A DNA stretch of 64,000 nucleotides from Cryptomeria japonica (GCF_030272615.1 NC_081407.1:98811897-98875896); one strand, 5' to 3'; shown: positions 45,562 through 58,390, counted from the first letter of the stretch. The notes: generated from the sequence alone by a model not told the origin. Translations and numbers: made by a program.

Positions 45562-47795
45562 GTTTGTTTCTTGCTTTAACTTGGCTTCTTAATGCTGCAA
45601 ATGGTTTGGTTGCTATATATCATTTACTACCCACCTGCGAATAATAGGATGTGTAATTGTTCAATGCAAGGCACAAGTTATAATCAAACGTATTCAATTG
45701 TGTGTCTTTAAAGTGAGTAGAATCTGCCTTCCATTTTGTTTCTGCGGTTTCTATTATATAATTAGCATGCTACTATTTACGATGACATTTACTTGGCTGG
45801 ATATTACTTCTTGTTTTCAAATGTTTTGTAAACATGTCCGTGAAATGCATTCTTTTCCTACATATGCAAACAAATTTGAAGAGCTAGAATGTTTTAATGT
45901 TTGAGTACATCAGTAATAAAGCTGTAAGAAATTGGATAACAAATGATGGATTTGTCACCTATAACAATCAGGACTACTAGTATGCTCATAGTTGAAGTGA
46001 TATGATGACTCATAAGAAATGAAAACAAAAGTGTGTCATGCAAGAATGGTTGTATTGATTACCTTGCCATTAATGGGTGGCATAATTGACTGCCTCTATC
46101 CGATATCGATAGTGGATGCGGTAATGTTTTGATCATCATCTGCAACAACAGTGATTATGATGTCAGCTTGGCAGCTAAGAACATTCTCTTCATCAGCAAA
46201 CAATTAGTTTGAGTTTGTTGGGCAAGTAAAACAGGGCATGACAACTTTTAGTGTGTCAAGGATACTTGTAGTGACTAGTGTAGTAATAATCTATATTTAT
46301 TGTTGCAGCATCAAACTTATATCTTATGATTGCATCATTTTTTCTTTCTATTTGGATAGAGTATCGATTACATGCAATGATAGGAAATAATAGTGCATAA
46401 CAGATAGTTATCAAAATATAACACAACAGAAGCTTCGTTTACTTTAGAACGAGTAGATTAGGGAAGATCATGCTTAGATCGGACACTTTCCCTGTATATG
46501 ATTATTCAATATAAAAAGGGACCAACAGTCCTCAGTTAACTGTTGGGATTTGCTACAGAAAAACATGAACAACTAACCCAAAGCTAATAAGTTAATTAAC
46601 AAAACAGTCAGTTCGACAAACTAACAAAACATGATTTCATTTTATGATAACTATGTCATCCCCCACATAAAGGAAGTCGAAATTCGAGGCCAAAAAAACA
46701 ATTCACTAAACATTATTGGCAAGAGATGTCCCTAGAGGTGCATCAACTCCTACTAAAATGTAAGAAGTCATGCTAGGAGTGTATGCGCACAAAGATAGGG
46801 GGTTAAAAAGTGGCCAAATGTTCATATTTAGCCAAAATGTGCCAATGTTCCACAAAGTATAATGAGCATTTGTTATAATGTGCTCATGTTAAGGCTCAGA
46901 TGTGTTTTTGGTAATGTGAACACGTTATAACAGTAACATGTTCCGGTTTCAACCAATAAAAACCCATGTCATTATCAAGCCTAAGGGTTGTGCATGCAAC
47001 TTGGGTGCTCAAATAAATGTTTTACCAAAGACATGGAAAACATACAAATGTTGGGCGTACACAGCATTATAAAAGTATAAATGGAATTCAATTTCTTGGG
47101 TTTAATATGGGAAAAACTCAGCAAAAAGACGGAAAATAAATAAGTATGTACTATTTCTAAAAAATGAGGGGGGAAAACAAAAATTTAATTTCATGTGGAA
47201 TATATTGTGTATAGATAAAAGCATATGTTTTACATATGAAAAATGTTGTTGATAAGTTATTTATATGGCTTAAATTTTTTATCTTACATTCACCTAAGAG
47301 GGTTTATATTATGAAGCATGACTTCATATTTCAGGTGCAACTCTATCTTTTTTAACCTAAACTCTCATCAGGGTTTAAATTAAAAGAAAACTCCTTGTGA
47401 AAATAGAAATAAAAACCTCATTGTGGTCAAAAATTTATCGTCTAAGAGAGATCTATTCAATGTTTAACTCTAAGACCTTCTCCCTTTACCAAAAAGGTTA
47501 ATCTCACCTTTGCTTTTTTATCTTTGTATTTAAGTGCAAAATGTAGCCAGAAGAGATGTATAACAATTCAAAGTTTCAAAGTAGTTTTTGAAAAACTTGA
47601 GAAACAATACAGCATAGGTGGTGGGTTGTGATTTCTTGGGGTTAATCACTTTTTTCTTGTGTGTAATACTACTACGATCTAGATGGATCATGCTATAGTT
47701 ATTTAGTTTTCTTTCTTTAATTAAATAAAGTAATAAAAAAATATGTAGTTAGTGATGAGTTGGTAGCTTGTTGACTCCTATGTGCTGTTTTTCAG
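45562..47795 (+). other. ASS copy B intron
   Basis: 2.2 kb, GT-AG (gtttgt to ttcag). It is AT-rich and I see no gene in it. Confidence 0.75.
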
Positions 47796-47844
47796 GGAAA
47801 ACTATGGCTGTGATGTCGTATGTTTTACTGCAGATATTGGCCAG
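47796..47844 (+). pseudogene. ASS: ASS copy B exon (ENYGCDVVCFTADIGQ)
   Basis: 49 bp. The first base completes the Arg codon AG|G from the previous exon, and 16 codons follow, ending in GQ before donor gtatgc. Confidence 0.93.
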
Positions 47845-48461
47845 GTATGCACGTGTTATATATTTGTGCCTGTTGGAAATATGGTGGCATTATACCACGA
47901 ATCCCTATTGTGTGTTTGTTGCTGGGTAGTCTTGAAGGATTTCATACTTTAACGGTTAACCAATGTTAAAGCTTTCCTGTTGTGAATTTTAATCTGATGC
48001 ATTTGTGATTTCTTCTCCATATTTATGGACTGCACCCACTACTGACATGCATTTTCATCTGCGACCTTTCTATTCTGCTCTAATGCTCCTAAGAATGTTC
48101 TGAATATTAGATGTAATATCTCAATTCTTACCTTTCTGGTTTTTAATGTGCTTAATTGTTTTGGCATCAATGATTGTCATCCCTTCTCAAAAATAACAAT
48201 TTAATTACAATGAAATTCCTGCTTAGAAATGCTTGATGAATTCAGAAGGTAAGTCAGATGGTACTGTTACTATTATTGTATATATATGCATTTAGCTAAA
48301 CAAATTGCATTGGCCTAAAGCTCAAAAAATCACAAGATATATTTCCTTGGATTCTAAATCATCAAATAGGTTTTCAAGAATTTCTGGTTACCTACAAATT
48401 CCTATAAATATGCTCTCTTTCATTTTAAATTTAAAAGCTTTTAATGAATAGTTTGGCATTG
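47845..48461 (+). other. ASS copy B intron, left of the 7.5 kb insertion
   Basis: Plain intron sequence ending in the TSD CATTG (48457-48461). Confidence 0.75.
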
Positions 48462-49153
48462 TGTTGACGTGTATTTTGTACACTATCAAACATAGAATAA
48501 AATACCCAAGGGTACCTTATCCTCTCTTGAGTAAAGTCTCTGAATGCTGAAGATATCGCGAAAAAGGATCAATCAGGATGACTTCAAGGTTCTTCGTTGT
48601 AGGATCTCTACGTGTGGATAAGCACCAGTGGTCATTGTAAATGCTGTTTCTTCAAGGGGCCTTACGTTTTCGATTCGTAGGAACAGGATTTTCCTAAAGC
48701 TAACAGGTTCTCAAAAAAGATCAAAAGATAGGGTTTGTAAGAGATGAATTCTAGTCTAATCCTAAGAATAACTCAATGTAGGCTAGACTTGGTAAGATTC
48801 TACCAATTTCAGTATTGCCAAGGAATTACAACTCTACTGGAATTGATGCGATCTTCTAAGGTGATTAGTGATTTTTCAAATCATCAAGAATTATAGATAC
48901 TACCATAAAGATACATATCAATAGTTCAATAATGATTGAAGTTTCAAGCAATCCAAATATCTTCAGTTGACCACACAAGGCGTCCTTACAATCAGTAAGA
49001 AGCTAGTGGTTTGGAACGTGAATCTCACCAAAGATCAAGTCCAACACTTAGTCCTTCAAACTTAAATACTACTTCGACCGAGAATGATTCAAGAAAGTAA
49101 ACAACCATGAAGATAGCCACAAGAATTGCAATAAAACATCATAACTTCAATAT

Positions 49154-49159
49154 TTTATT
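49154..49159 (-). terminator. Candidate polyadenylation signal AATAAA
   Basis: AATAAA on the minus strand within CAATAAAATATTG, about 165 nt downstream of the TATA-like box. The spacing suits an R region inside an LTR. This is inferred from position only. Confidence 0.35.
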
Positions 49160-49321
49160 GATCTCAAAGCCAAAATAGACAACAATTGTTTGAAATTCTT
49201 TCTTCAATACTCAATCTTGCTACAAAATAACTTTCTTCTCTCCAAAAGCTCTAACTATCTCCTTAATATCTAATCTCTAATCTTCTAATTTCTAATTATG
49301 ACAAAATGAAAATGAGTGAGG

Positions 49322-49331
49322 GTATATATAG
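49322..49331 (-). promoter_or_regulatory. TATA-like promoter element in the 7.5 kb element
   Basis: CTATATATAC on the minus strand, followed by ACCCTCACTCATT. It is the best TATA match near the element's left end and would drive transcription leftward toward the presumed U5. Confidence 0.4.
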
Positions 49332-49524
49332 CATCCTCAATTACAATGAACGGCCCAGATCAAAAGAAGATCAATGGCTGAGATTTTGACACCTAAACCC
49401 TAATTAGGGTTTGTTACAAAAAGTTCCCCTTTTAGTTGAACATTATTAAATGCATAGCCAAATATTTAATTGGCACAAAAATCGAGGAAACATAGACCAA
49501 TGATAATTAAGATGCCACATCATT

Positions 49525-52500
49525 TTATAACAACCTCTCTTCTAGAACCTTATTCCCCTTCCAATGTTCTTTCTTAGCATATGCAACAAATTTGGACACA
49601 ATTCCTTCAATCTCAGCAATAGGAATTTCGGGAAGATTCCTCATTCGCTCCTCCAAGTGGATAACCTGATCAAAGGCCTTGAGAAGAGCAGCTTCCCATC
49701 CAGGTTCGAGTTCTTTGATCTTCTCAATCAGGAGCATAGTAGTGAACATTAGATCTCGTTGCTCATCTATGATGACATTCTCATCTTTGCAAAAGATGAC
49801 CTTGACTCTTTCTTCCAACTCTTGAAGGTCCACATCTGTCTCAACTTCGATCCTCCTGCCAAGAATGGTACACAACACTTCAAACACCTTATCTTGAATT
49901 GGATGGATGATGCCCTCAACTTGATTGCATTTGGTGCTGATGTCCTCGAAAAGAACCTCTTTCATCTGGAGTAGAGTTGATCACTGAAGTAAATTATGAG
50001 CTCCTCCATCCATTATCTTTTCTTGTGCTAGGATCTTCCTTGGTGTTTGCCTGATTACTTGCAGAACAGGAATGATAACATCTCTAGTGTGAGCGAAAGC
50101 GGCTACTGTTATCATTAGGTTGTGGACGATCTCAAGGACCTGGATAGCTCGGTGGATTGTCTGCATCATTCTTGTTGTAAATTCAACGGCTACTGTGTGG
50201 GATTTGTCAATCCAAGAGCTCATAAGCTGAACCAAGCTCTTGACTCTTTCTGCCTCACCAACCGATTCAAGGGGAAGTGCTTGCACAGGAGACACTGTTG
50301 GATCCTGACGTCCCAAGGGCTGATTGAGATGGCTAAAGTAATCTCTCCAAGCACCTCTCTCTCTCTCAAGCTTTCTATTCTTTTCCATTTCTTCCTTAAG
50401 CTTGTCTTTAAGTGCTTCAAACGAATCGATTGCCTCATCCAGTGCTTGTTCAGCAGTGAGTGGACCAAGCTCAAACGTTTCTACATCATATTCTTCTACA
50501 AGAATTTCACCTTCATACTTGTCCACTATTGGTGTAGCTATCTGCAATTTCCTAGATCCTGTCTCCTCTCTGATCACCTTGGACATCTTGGTGGCCTTCT
50601 TCTTCTCCGTTGCCTCTTGAGAATTTCCTATAAGGCTCTCTAAGTCAATTACATCATCTTCATCTTCAATCACAATCACCCTTGTCAGTCTCTCCTTCAA
50701 CCAATCTGGAATGGCGGATCTTGTCTCTCTAACTTGTATTTCCTTAAGCAATGGTTCGTCTTCTCGGAGAGGGGATGTCACTTCATCATCATTCTTCTCT
50801 TCATGTAGCTCATCGACTTGGGGAGATTGACTTGATGAATGTTGAGGTGGTTGCCCCTTTTCAGGTTTATCATTCTGTACCATTGACTCCATAGATTCAT
50901 CAACCTCAGGCACCGTCTTTTCTTGTCCTTCAACTTGACTTGTCCTTTTTTCATGTCGAGAAGATGTGCCTGATGAGCGATCTCGATTGGCCTCTTGCTT
51001 CTTCTTGGAGGGCTCTCTTTTCTCAGGTCTTTCTTTCCTCTTTGTGCCTCTAGGATGAGAATTGCCTTCACTTGCGCTTGCTCCTCCTTCTTCTGGTTTT
51101 TTCTCCAAAGTAAAAGTCATTGGTATGTTCTGTTCTCTTAACTTTTGATGTTGTACATCCACCCATCTGCGAGTACGTGACAAAACTGAGGCCATCAAAG
51201 CTCTCAAGTCTCAAACCTCAGGCTCGTTCCAATCTATCTTCACTGCTTTGTCTTCTCTATCATAGGATGACTGGAGATGTCTGCCACTGTCCTGAACTTG
51301 ATCGACCACTCTGTAAATTTTGCATTTCCTGATGAAATCTAAAGGTAATCTAGAATGCATCTTTCTTTTCACTTCTAAATCACTTGAGAGATTCATCCAA
51401 AAGTCCTCTACCTGAAATTCGTGCTTGTATTTCCTACCAGTTGTCTCTTCCATATAACATAAGGATCGAAATTCTCCCTCAAGGCAAAGAACGTGAATGA
51501 ATATAAAGCCAATTCCCTCTTTGCATCATCCAAGGCTTGAGCATTAGGACATACCTCAACTGAATTCCCCAATATGATGGGCACGGGAATTCCATTTCCA
51601 TGCCTGTGTCTGAATGCCTTCGCATAAGCTGCCAACTGCCTAGTCACCTCGAGTAGCACTATCCTGTTTGTCGGATACCTTGGCAACATGTAGGGAGGTG
51701 AAGGACACCCATGAACTCTGATATATGTAAACTTTTGAAACTGGATGAACCAAGCACCATACCTCTTCAAAAGCTCCTGTGCATCCAGAGATAGTCGATT
51801 GTGAATCCCACCTTGCAATATCCTAGTGATGTTCATCGTGAAGGTGTCATTGACTAACTTGTAGTCACCTCTAGGAGGATGATGCAAATGAACATAAGAG
51901 TCACAAACTCTCACTTCCCCGGGTCCTCTTCTGATCACTCCTCTGTGAGGTAGCCCTGCATATTCGAAACTCCTAATCAAGGCATATATGATGTATGAGC
52001 TCATGTGAAACGACTTGGTAGGCTTTAGTCTTCGTAACTGCACATCCAGGCAATGGCTAATAATTCTAGCCCAATGAATCGTTCCTTTCCCTTGAACTAT
52101 CACTTGGATGAAGTAGAACATCCACTTCTCAAAGTAGAAGGCTTGAGGAGCCCCTGTAACTCGATTGAGCAAAGTTATCAAATCTCTGTACTCCTCTTGG
52201 AAGTCGATCCTATGTGGTGTGTTGGGAATCTTGCTCAGGTGAGGACGACTTTTGAGTAACCAATTCTTATTGATGATATTCAAGCAAGTGTCGGGATCAT
52301 CTTCATACATTGACCTGGCTCCTTCTAGGCTTTTGTAAATCATATCTTTATGCTCTGGAAGATGGAGAGCTTCACTTATAGCCTCCTCTGAAAGGTAAGC
52401 CAAAGTGTTTCCGTCCTTGGATACGATCGATCTTGATTGTGAGTCATAATGACGGGCACACTTGATCATCAGCTCATGACACTGGACTGCTGGAGGGAAA

Positions 52501-52748
52501 CCGGCCGCCTTAATGATGCCACTTTCAATTATTCTCTTTGCGACAGGTGATGGCTTGCCAATGTAAGGGACCTCTCGAAACTTCTTCACACTGAAGTTTC
52601 CCAAGTTGGTATCTCCAATATTGCTCCACTTGGACACGATCCGGGTCTCCAATTCTTCATTCCTCTGATCTTCCTTCATGAGAGCTGGACGACTAGTAGA
52701 TGCTCCTGCCTTTGGAGTCGCCATCTTGACACCTACACAACATTTCAT
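49525..52748 (-). pseudogene. Decayed long ORF in the 7.5 kb element, function unknown
   Basis: Open blocks lie end to end on the minus strand: 52748-51408 (446 codons), then 51453-51211, 51207-49981 and 49965-49525. The last three share one frame separated by single stops. The first differs by a frameshift near 51408-51453, where YVIWKRQ and ETTGRKYKHEFQVEDFW come from overlapping frames. One ancestral protein of roughly 1,050 residues is the simplest reading. The first ~440 residues look globular (KKFREVPYIGKPSPVAKRII, WARIISHCLDVQLRRLK). The middle is a Lys/Glu-rich linker (PKGTKRKERPEK-like, 50980-51070). Then come a coiled-coil-like EEMEKNRKLERERGAW and a C-terminal helical part. I do not recognise any domain and see no protease, RT or integrase. 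Confidence 0.6.
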
Positions 52749-53547
52749 AATGAGTAATATATTTTAAAGCGTAGAAATATAAAGTAGAAAGGAAGATTTA
52801 AGATTTTAATTAGGAAACTTCATGATAAATCTTGAGTTATCATTTCCTAATTAACTACATCAATCTTAGAGTTTTCAAAACAAAGCGCAAAATTCAAATC
52901 TTCAACAATGGTGCTAAGGTGATTACGCCATACCTCCACTTGAGTACTAACTCTAAGAAATGATGCAAAAATAGGAGAATTCGCTAGGCAAAATGTAGAT
53001 CAAAGTTCTCCCTTGAGCAAAATGCGCCTCCTTTAGTCTTCACAAGAATCAACTCCACCTCCTTCTGGCCTCCAACACTTGAGATAGATTCGCTCCAAAT
53101 AGACCAGATTTCGCACCCTCCTTCTTGCTCTCCAAATTGGCACTTGAAGCAATGAGTGAATGATTGATTAAACTTGCTCAAAACACCCCTATTATATAGG
53201 GCGCTCACCACTTTGCTTCCCCATAGGCCGACTTGGCAAAATAGGCCTAAAAAATAAATAAAATTGCAAAAAGGAGAGGCCGACTTGATAAAATAAATAA
53301 AAATAAGCCCTCAAGCGCTCCATTTTTAATTTTAATTTCACAAAAATTAATTTTAAATGCCTTTATAATAAAAATTCGATTTTTTGAGGCCCAAAATTAA
53401 TTTATTAAATGCCAATGCGTCTTTTATTAAATGCCAATTTAATTTTAATTTTTCTAAATATTTCGAAGTTAGCAATTTGGCATCTAATGCAATTTGGGAG
53501 GATATCAATGCTCAAATATGGCAAAAATAAAAAAAATGCCAATAACT

Positions 53548-55607
53548 TCGCTCTGGACCCTTGGAGAGGGACAAGAGCGAACTTTCAATTTTGGCCTTGC
53601 ATTCCTTATTTTCCTTGTTCAAGACTTCATCTAGGCATTTAAAATGGCATTTTTAATTGGAGTTTTGAGTTTAATTCCACTTGATCTCTAGGAGGAAAGT
53701 GCCTTTAGGACTTTTTCGCCCTGGACCCTCAGAGAGGGACAGGAGCGATTTTTCACTTTTGGTCTTAATCCTTCACCTTTTATTTGTCGATTCTCGTTGT
53801 GGGGTAAGCAATGATCCCTTTCATCCATTCTATGCATGCTTAACTTGTTTTTGCAAGGCAAAATAGGTTCTCCAAAGATTTTCGCCCTGGGCCTCCAGTG
53901 AAGGACAGGAGCGACTTTTGCATTTTAGCCTAGGATTATCAAGTTTTGAAGTCAAATCTTTGTTCACCATGCTTTAGAAGACATTTTCCATCCTTGCACA
54001 ACCTTGCCTTAGCGTAATCTTGGAGGGAAGTTATTGGTTTTGTAAAAATCGCCCTGGACCTTCAGTAAGGGACAGGAGCGATCTTAAGTCTTTTGCACAA
54101 ATTCTTAATCACTTCAATCTTCAAATTACCCTCAAGGCGTAGAATATCACACTTCACTCCCTCTTGAGTCTTGGAAACAAAAAAGTTATCTCGAAATGCA
54201 AGGAAAGTGGGCACACTTAGAAATTTCGCCCTGGACCCTTGGTGAGGGACAAGAGCGAATTTGCAAATTGTCATCAAAATTTGTAATCCTTGCATCTCAA
54301 TTCCACTTCAAGGCATTTCAAACATTGCTTCAAACTTGCGCCTTGGCTTAGATTTGTCCAAACTTGGAGAGAAAGGTTGGATATTAGGTTTTTCGCCCTG
54401 GTCCCTTAGAGAGGGACAGGAGCAATTTTGCAATTTCAAGTTTATCCGTCCTTTGTTAGCCCTCCAAATTATCTTCAACGGGCACAACACGCCTTCTTCC
54501 ATTCATTTCAATCACAAAACTTGCTTCGTCCTTGCAAGAAAATTGCACTTTTTAGAAAATCACTCTGGACCTTTAGCAAGGGATAGGAGCGCCTTTTGTC
54601 ATTTGGGTTGATTTCCTCCTTTGCTGACTACTCAAATTATATTCAATGGACAAAACATGTTTTCCTTGATCTCTTCCAATCATAAAATCACTTTGATCCT
54701 ACAAGAACAGTGTAAATTTGAAAATCAAGCTCCGGACCTTCAGTGAGGGACAGGAGCGAACTTTGCCTTCTAGGCCAAAATGCTTCTTTTTTCATCATGA
54801 AATGTCTTTGCTAGGGAAGATTTCATCTTGTTACACGCCATGAATAAGAGTTCCAGTCCACAGAAGGTCTAAAAATGTGTATATAAAGAATTTTGCCTTG
54901 GACCCTTGGTGAGGGACAGGAGCGAAATTACCCTTCTAGGCGAAACTCCATCATTTCATTGTCTTTAATCAAGTCTGGATGCTCTATCACGTTCATTTCG
55001 TCCTCCACCATGCCTTTGATGTTTCAATTTGACCAAACAAGGTCAAGAATGACTCAAATAAGCTTTTTCGCCCTGGACCCTTGGAGAAGGACAGGAGCGA
55101 ACTTGATGATTCCAACAAAATCCTTCATCACCTCGAGCAAAAACTCCTTCAGGCAGGTGGAGAAAGTCACTTGTTTTCCAATCATATCCAACACTTGGTC
55201 CTTTTTCACTGCCAGATGAGGGAATTCAAAATTTCGCCCTGGGCCCTCAATAAGGGACAGGAGCGATTTTTCCCTTAACCTCCAAAATTCATCATTTTCA
55301 TGCCTTCAAAATCTTTAGAAGCATCGAGTCATGTCCAATCATCTCTGCTGAGACCCTGCACAAAACAAAATAGAAAAGTCAGTGACAAATATGCATTAAA
55401 TAACATTTTCGCCCTGGACCCTGAGCAAGGGACAGGAGCGATTTCATCCTTAATGGCTAATTCATCCAAAATTTAAGTCTCCAATTACTTCACAAGGTAG
55501 AGTTAGGTCATTTTCAAGGCCAGGAACCAGTTAGCAAGGCTATCAAAAACAAGAAATTGCACTTAGAATGAATTTCGCCCTGGGCCCTCAGCAAGGGACA
55601 GGAGCGA
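53548..55607. repeat. Array of 13 copies of a 33-bp imperfect palindrome at ~168-bp spacing
   Basis: Consensus on the + strand: TCGCCCTGGACCCT, a 5-nt loop, AGGGACAGGAGCGA. Copies start at about 53548, 53716, 53882, 54049, 54226, 54393, 54560, 54727, 54893, 55068, 55234, 55409 and 55575. Intervals are 165-177 bp. The two halves pair as TCGC/GCGA, CCTG/CAGG and CCCT/AGGG with small bulges. Sequence between copies is far more diverged than the core. It lies upstream of the element's long ORF, in minus-strand sense. Nothing here codes for protein. Confidence 0.92.
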
Positions 55608-56012
55608 TTTCTTTGTTTCAGGCATCATCTTGCCTCCAAAATTTGATCAAAATTTACCTAGGCAAGAACACACAATTTCACCTTCAAAATGCTAACACTT
55701 AGACAAAATTTGGATTTTACCCCAAAAACCCTGAATCTAGACTTAACCCGAGACCTATCTGACTTTCCTGATAGGCTTACCCTATCGTCTCAATCTCACT
55801 CCTCAGGAGGACGCTTAACAACTTTCAAAATTTGCCTGGACTCGGCTTGAAAAAACATTCAAAAGAAACCCCTAAGGTTTAGCCCTAGCCCAGACAGACA
55901 ACTCACTCACTCAAAAACCCTAAAAGCAGAGAAAAGAACAGGCAAAACAAAAGCGAGAAAGAGGGGGTCCCCATTCTAATGGGGCGATGTGTGAAATGGT
56001 CACAACACATTG

Positions 56013-57136
56013 TTACACAAATATCATGTTCCAACATGTTTGGCTCTCTTGGAAATCTGATATTGTTTCTAAACAAATGGTAAGGAAAGACTTTGAATGC
56101 AATTACTTCATGAATATAAAACTGCAGAATAATAGGAGCATTTGCCAATAAACTAAGAATCAACAACCCTCCTTTAAATTTGTGGATGCAATACATCAGG
56201 GAACTTATGGGGGAAATCTGCTAGATCAAATTTAAGGAAGCTTAGAAAACACAATACAAAGTTGGGCGTTTTCTCATGGGATGCAGCTTGGGGCATAACT
56301 AGAAAAATACTACATGATTGACAGCCAGCACCTTAGAGAAAAAATAGAATTTATCAATCAAAGCATGCTGGCTTATCAATTTATTAATCAAAGCATGCTG
56401 GCTTATCAATCTAATAAGGCATTTATTTATTTATTTTGTGCATAATATATTACTGTAAATCAACAAAAAAATGCATGAAAAGAAAATAGAATGCCTAAGA
56501 ACACAAAATTTCCCATATGCAAGTCCATTTCCATCAGAAGATTTTTTCATCTTGCCCCTTCCAGATTAATTTTCTGTATTATCTTCTCTACATGTTGCTT
56601 ATCTTTGGTCATTGATATACATAATTCTAAATATTAGACTGTTGGTTTATGGAAGTTTGGTCTATAGGCATTATAGACTTAAAAAGTTAAAAACTATATA
56701 ATCTGCGGTATTGTTTGTGTTCTTGTTCCACTCCACCAATTTATTGGTGTTAATCATCTCACTTAAATAATGGTTTTGGTCATATCATCAATTTTTTTTA
56801 GTTTGGTTATAGTTTGAATATGAAGCATATTGATTGCTAGCAAGATTTTTTGTTATGAGAAATATAAATTGGCCTGTATGTTTGCATAAATATATTAATT
56901 TTGGTTTTTAAGTTAGGTGCTGATAATCTGACAATAGTGTCATCTGTGAGAAAGCTAAAGATGTTTGCTCTTTGGCGTGCAAGAATATTTAGTTTTTGAT
57001 TGTGAGATTCTATAATCTGACAATAGCAACATGGGTCATATAGGTGGCAAGTGTGGTTGTTGCAAAGTTGGGATTGTCAGAGGTATTTCCACAAATTTAA
57101 TATTCTAACTTATGTATGTGGACTTTTATTTTGAAG
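56013..57136 (+). other. ASS copy B intron, right of the 7.5 kb insertion
   Basis: It begins after the TSD CATTG and ends in acceptor ttgaag. A 30-bp direct repeat including AATCAAAGCATGCTGGCTTA occurs at about 56355-56409. No gene is seen. Confidence 0.7.
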
Positions 57137-57319
57137 GGGCTTGGTGAAACTGAAGGCTTAGAAGAAAAGGCTACGGCCAGTGGTGCAAGCCAACTTATCA
57201 TTCGGGATCTGAAAGAAGAATTTGTGAGAGATTATGTCTTTCCATGTTTGCGAGCTGGTGCAAGTTATGAAAGAAAGTATTTGCTAGGAACATCAATGGC
57301 CCGACCTGTCATTGCAAAG
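57137..57319 (+). pseudogene. ASS: ASS copy B exon ([10 protein letters not shown]...ARPVIAK)
   Basis: 183 bp, 61 codons, phase 0, acceptor gaag and donor gtcagt. It contains [20 protein letters not shown] and [15 protein letters not shown], which matches ASS closely. The copy A counterpart would lie left of the window. Confidence 0.93.
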
Positions 57320-58390
57320 GTCAGTTTTAATTTTCACAAGTTACTATACATATATTTTCGTTTAGTATGTCAAGTCACAGTTTTCATGCAGATATCGTGT
57401 ACCCTTTGATGGTCTCATACTAGGACTGGCTAACACACGAAAGACAAGCAGTGCACATTTTCAACGCATTGTTTTTATGCAGATATCGTGTACCCTAGTA
57501 TGGTATCATACTAGGACTGGCTAACACAAAAAAAAAGCAACCCACATTTTCAACGCATTATTTAAATTCTAAAACATCTAAATACGCTTTTTTGGACTAT
57601 CTGTAGTTACTAATATAACAATAGCACTAAATCAACTTTGGTTATTTATTGTCAGCCATATATTGAAACTTCTTCAGACAATTTCAGTTGAACTTTTGAC
57701 AAAGCTTGGCCTTTTTGTTTGTCTTTGGATGTTATTTTTTGGATGGTCTTGCTTTTTAATGTATTTGGTGTTTGATGGGTCAACTCCCAAGAAGTATTGT
57801 TTATATGTTGTTTGATGCTCATATGATTGCTAGCGTATTTTGGTTATTTTTGTCCATTTATCGCTAATATTATCAATTTTATTTATTTTGGTTATAGTTA
57901 TTTGTGTGCTTTGTAAGTGAAGAGCTTGAATGTTGGAAAAAAATTTAATTGTATTTTGTGAGAGAAGATGTTATCTGCTCATAAGTTTCTATATTCTAAC
58001 TCTTGTCTGAGATTTTCCTAGATTTTTCCTAATTTATCATGTTAAGTTGAAAATGTCTTTATCTTTTGATTTGCTGAAATTTTTTGGATACAGATAGTTG
58101 CCTTTATGGTATGTACTACTGTGGAGGTCAATATCTTGTCAGATAAAGTCTGAGAATATCAAAGATTGGAGCAGCCATGTCTTTCTTCCTATTATTTTTT
58201 AAATTTCCGGTCTCCATAGCAGTCGAGGCTTTTGCACTCATTCTAATAGTTGCTAGGAGGGAATAAATATGTAATCCAAATTTGTTAATAATTCAAGGAA
58301 AAACTATTCTAGCATTGATAACTGTCAGAAATAGCTTTTAAACAAATATACCTATTTCTTATACGCTTACAGTTTCACGTACATTTGTAG
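57320..58390 (+). other. ASS copy B intron with a 91-bp tandem duplication
   Basis: Two adjacent diverged copies of a 91-bp unit beginning GCAGATATCGTGTACC (about 57388-57478 and 57479-57568). The right half, from about 57895, is the counterpart of positions 140-636. Confidence 0.8.

Larger units (their letters stand above)
48462..56007 (-). mobile_element. 7.5 kb LTR-type element, possibly a giant solo LTR, in an ASS intron
   Basis: The left end is TGTTGACGTG and the right end GTCACAACA, flanked by a perfect 5-bp repeat CATTG (48457-48461 and 56008-56012). Read on the minus strand it starts TGTTGTGACC and ends CACGTCAACA. From right to left it holds a 33-bp motif array (55607-53548), a decayed reading frame (52748-49525), a TATA-like CTATATATAC (49322-49331) and AATAAA (49154-49159), each on the minus strand, then the end. 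That order (long U3, TATA, polyadenylation signal, short U5) is one LTR. No second copy of either terminus, no primer-binding site and no Pol were found. The alternative is an internally rearranged or hybrid element whose two LTRs no longer match. Confidence 0.65.

Noticed and set aside
46080-46250. Copia Gag-Pol remnant in a copy B intron
   Set aside because: A short protein-like stretch was noticed in one frame, but no diagnostic motif could be confirmed.
50122-50643. Plus-strand 173-codon open frame
   Set aside because: It is antisense to the long decayed ORF of the 7.5 kb element, with unlikely composition (many Cys, Leu and His).
53548-55607. A CRISPR-like array
   Set aside because: This is plant nuclear DNA. 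The repeats are imperfect and 33 bp long, the spacers are about 135 bp and mutually related, and the array lies in a retroelement.
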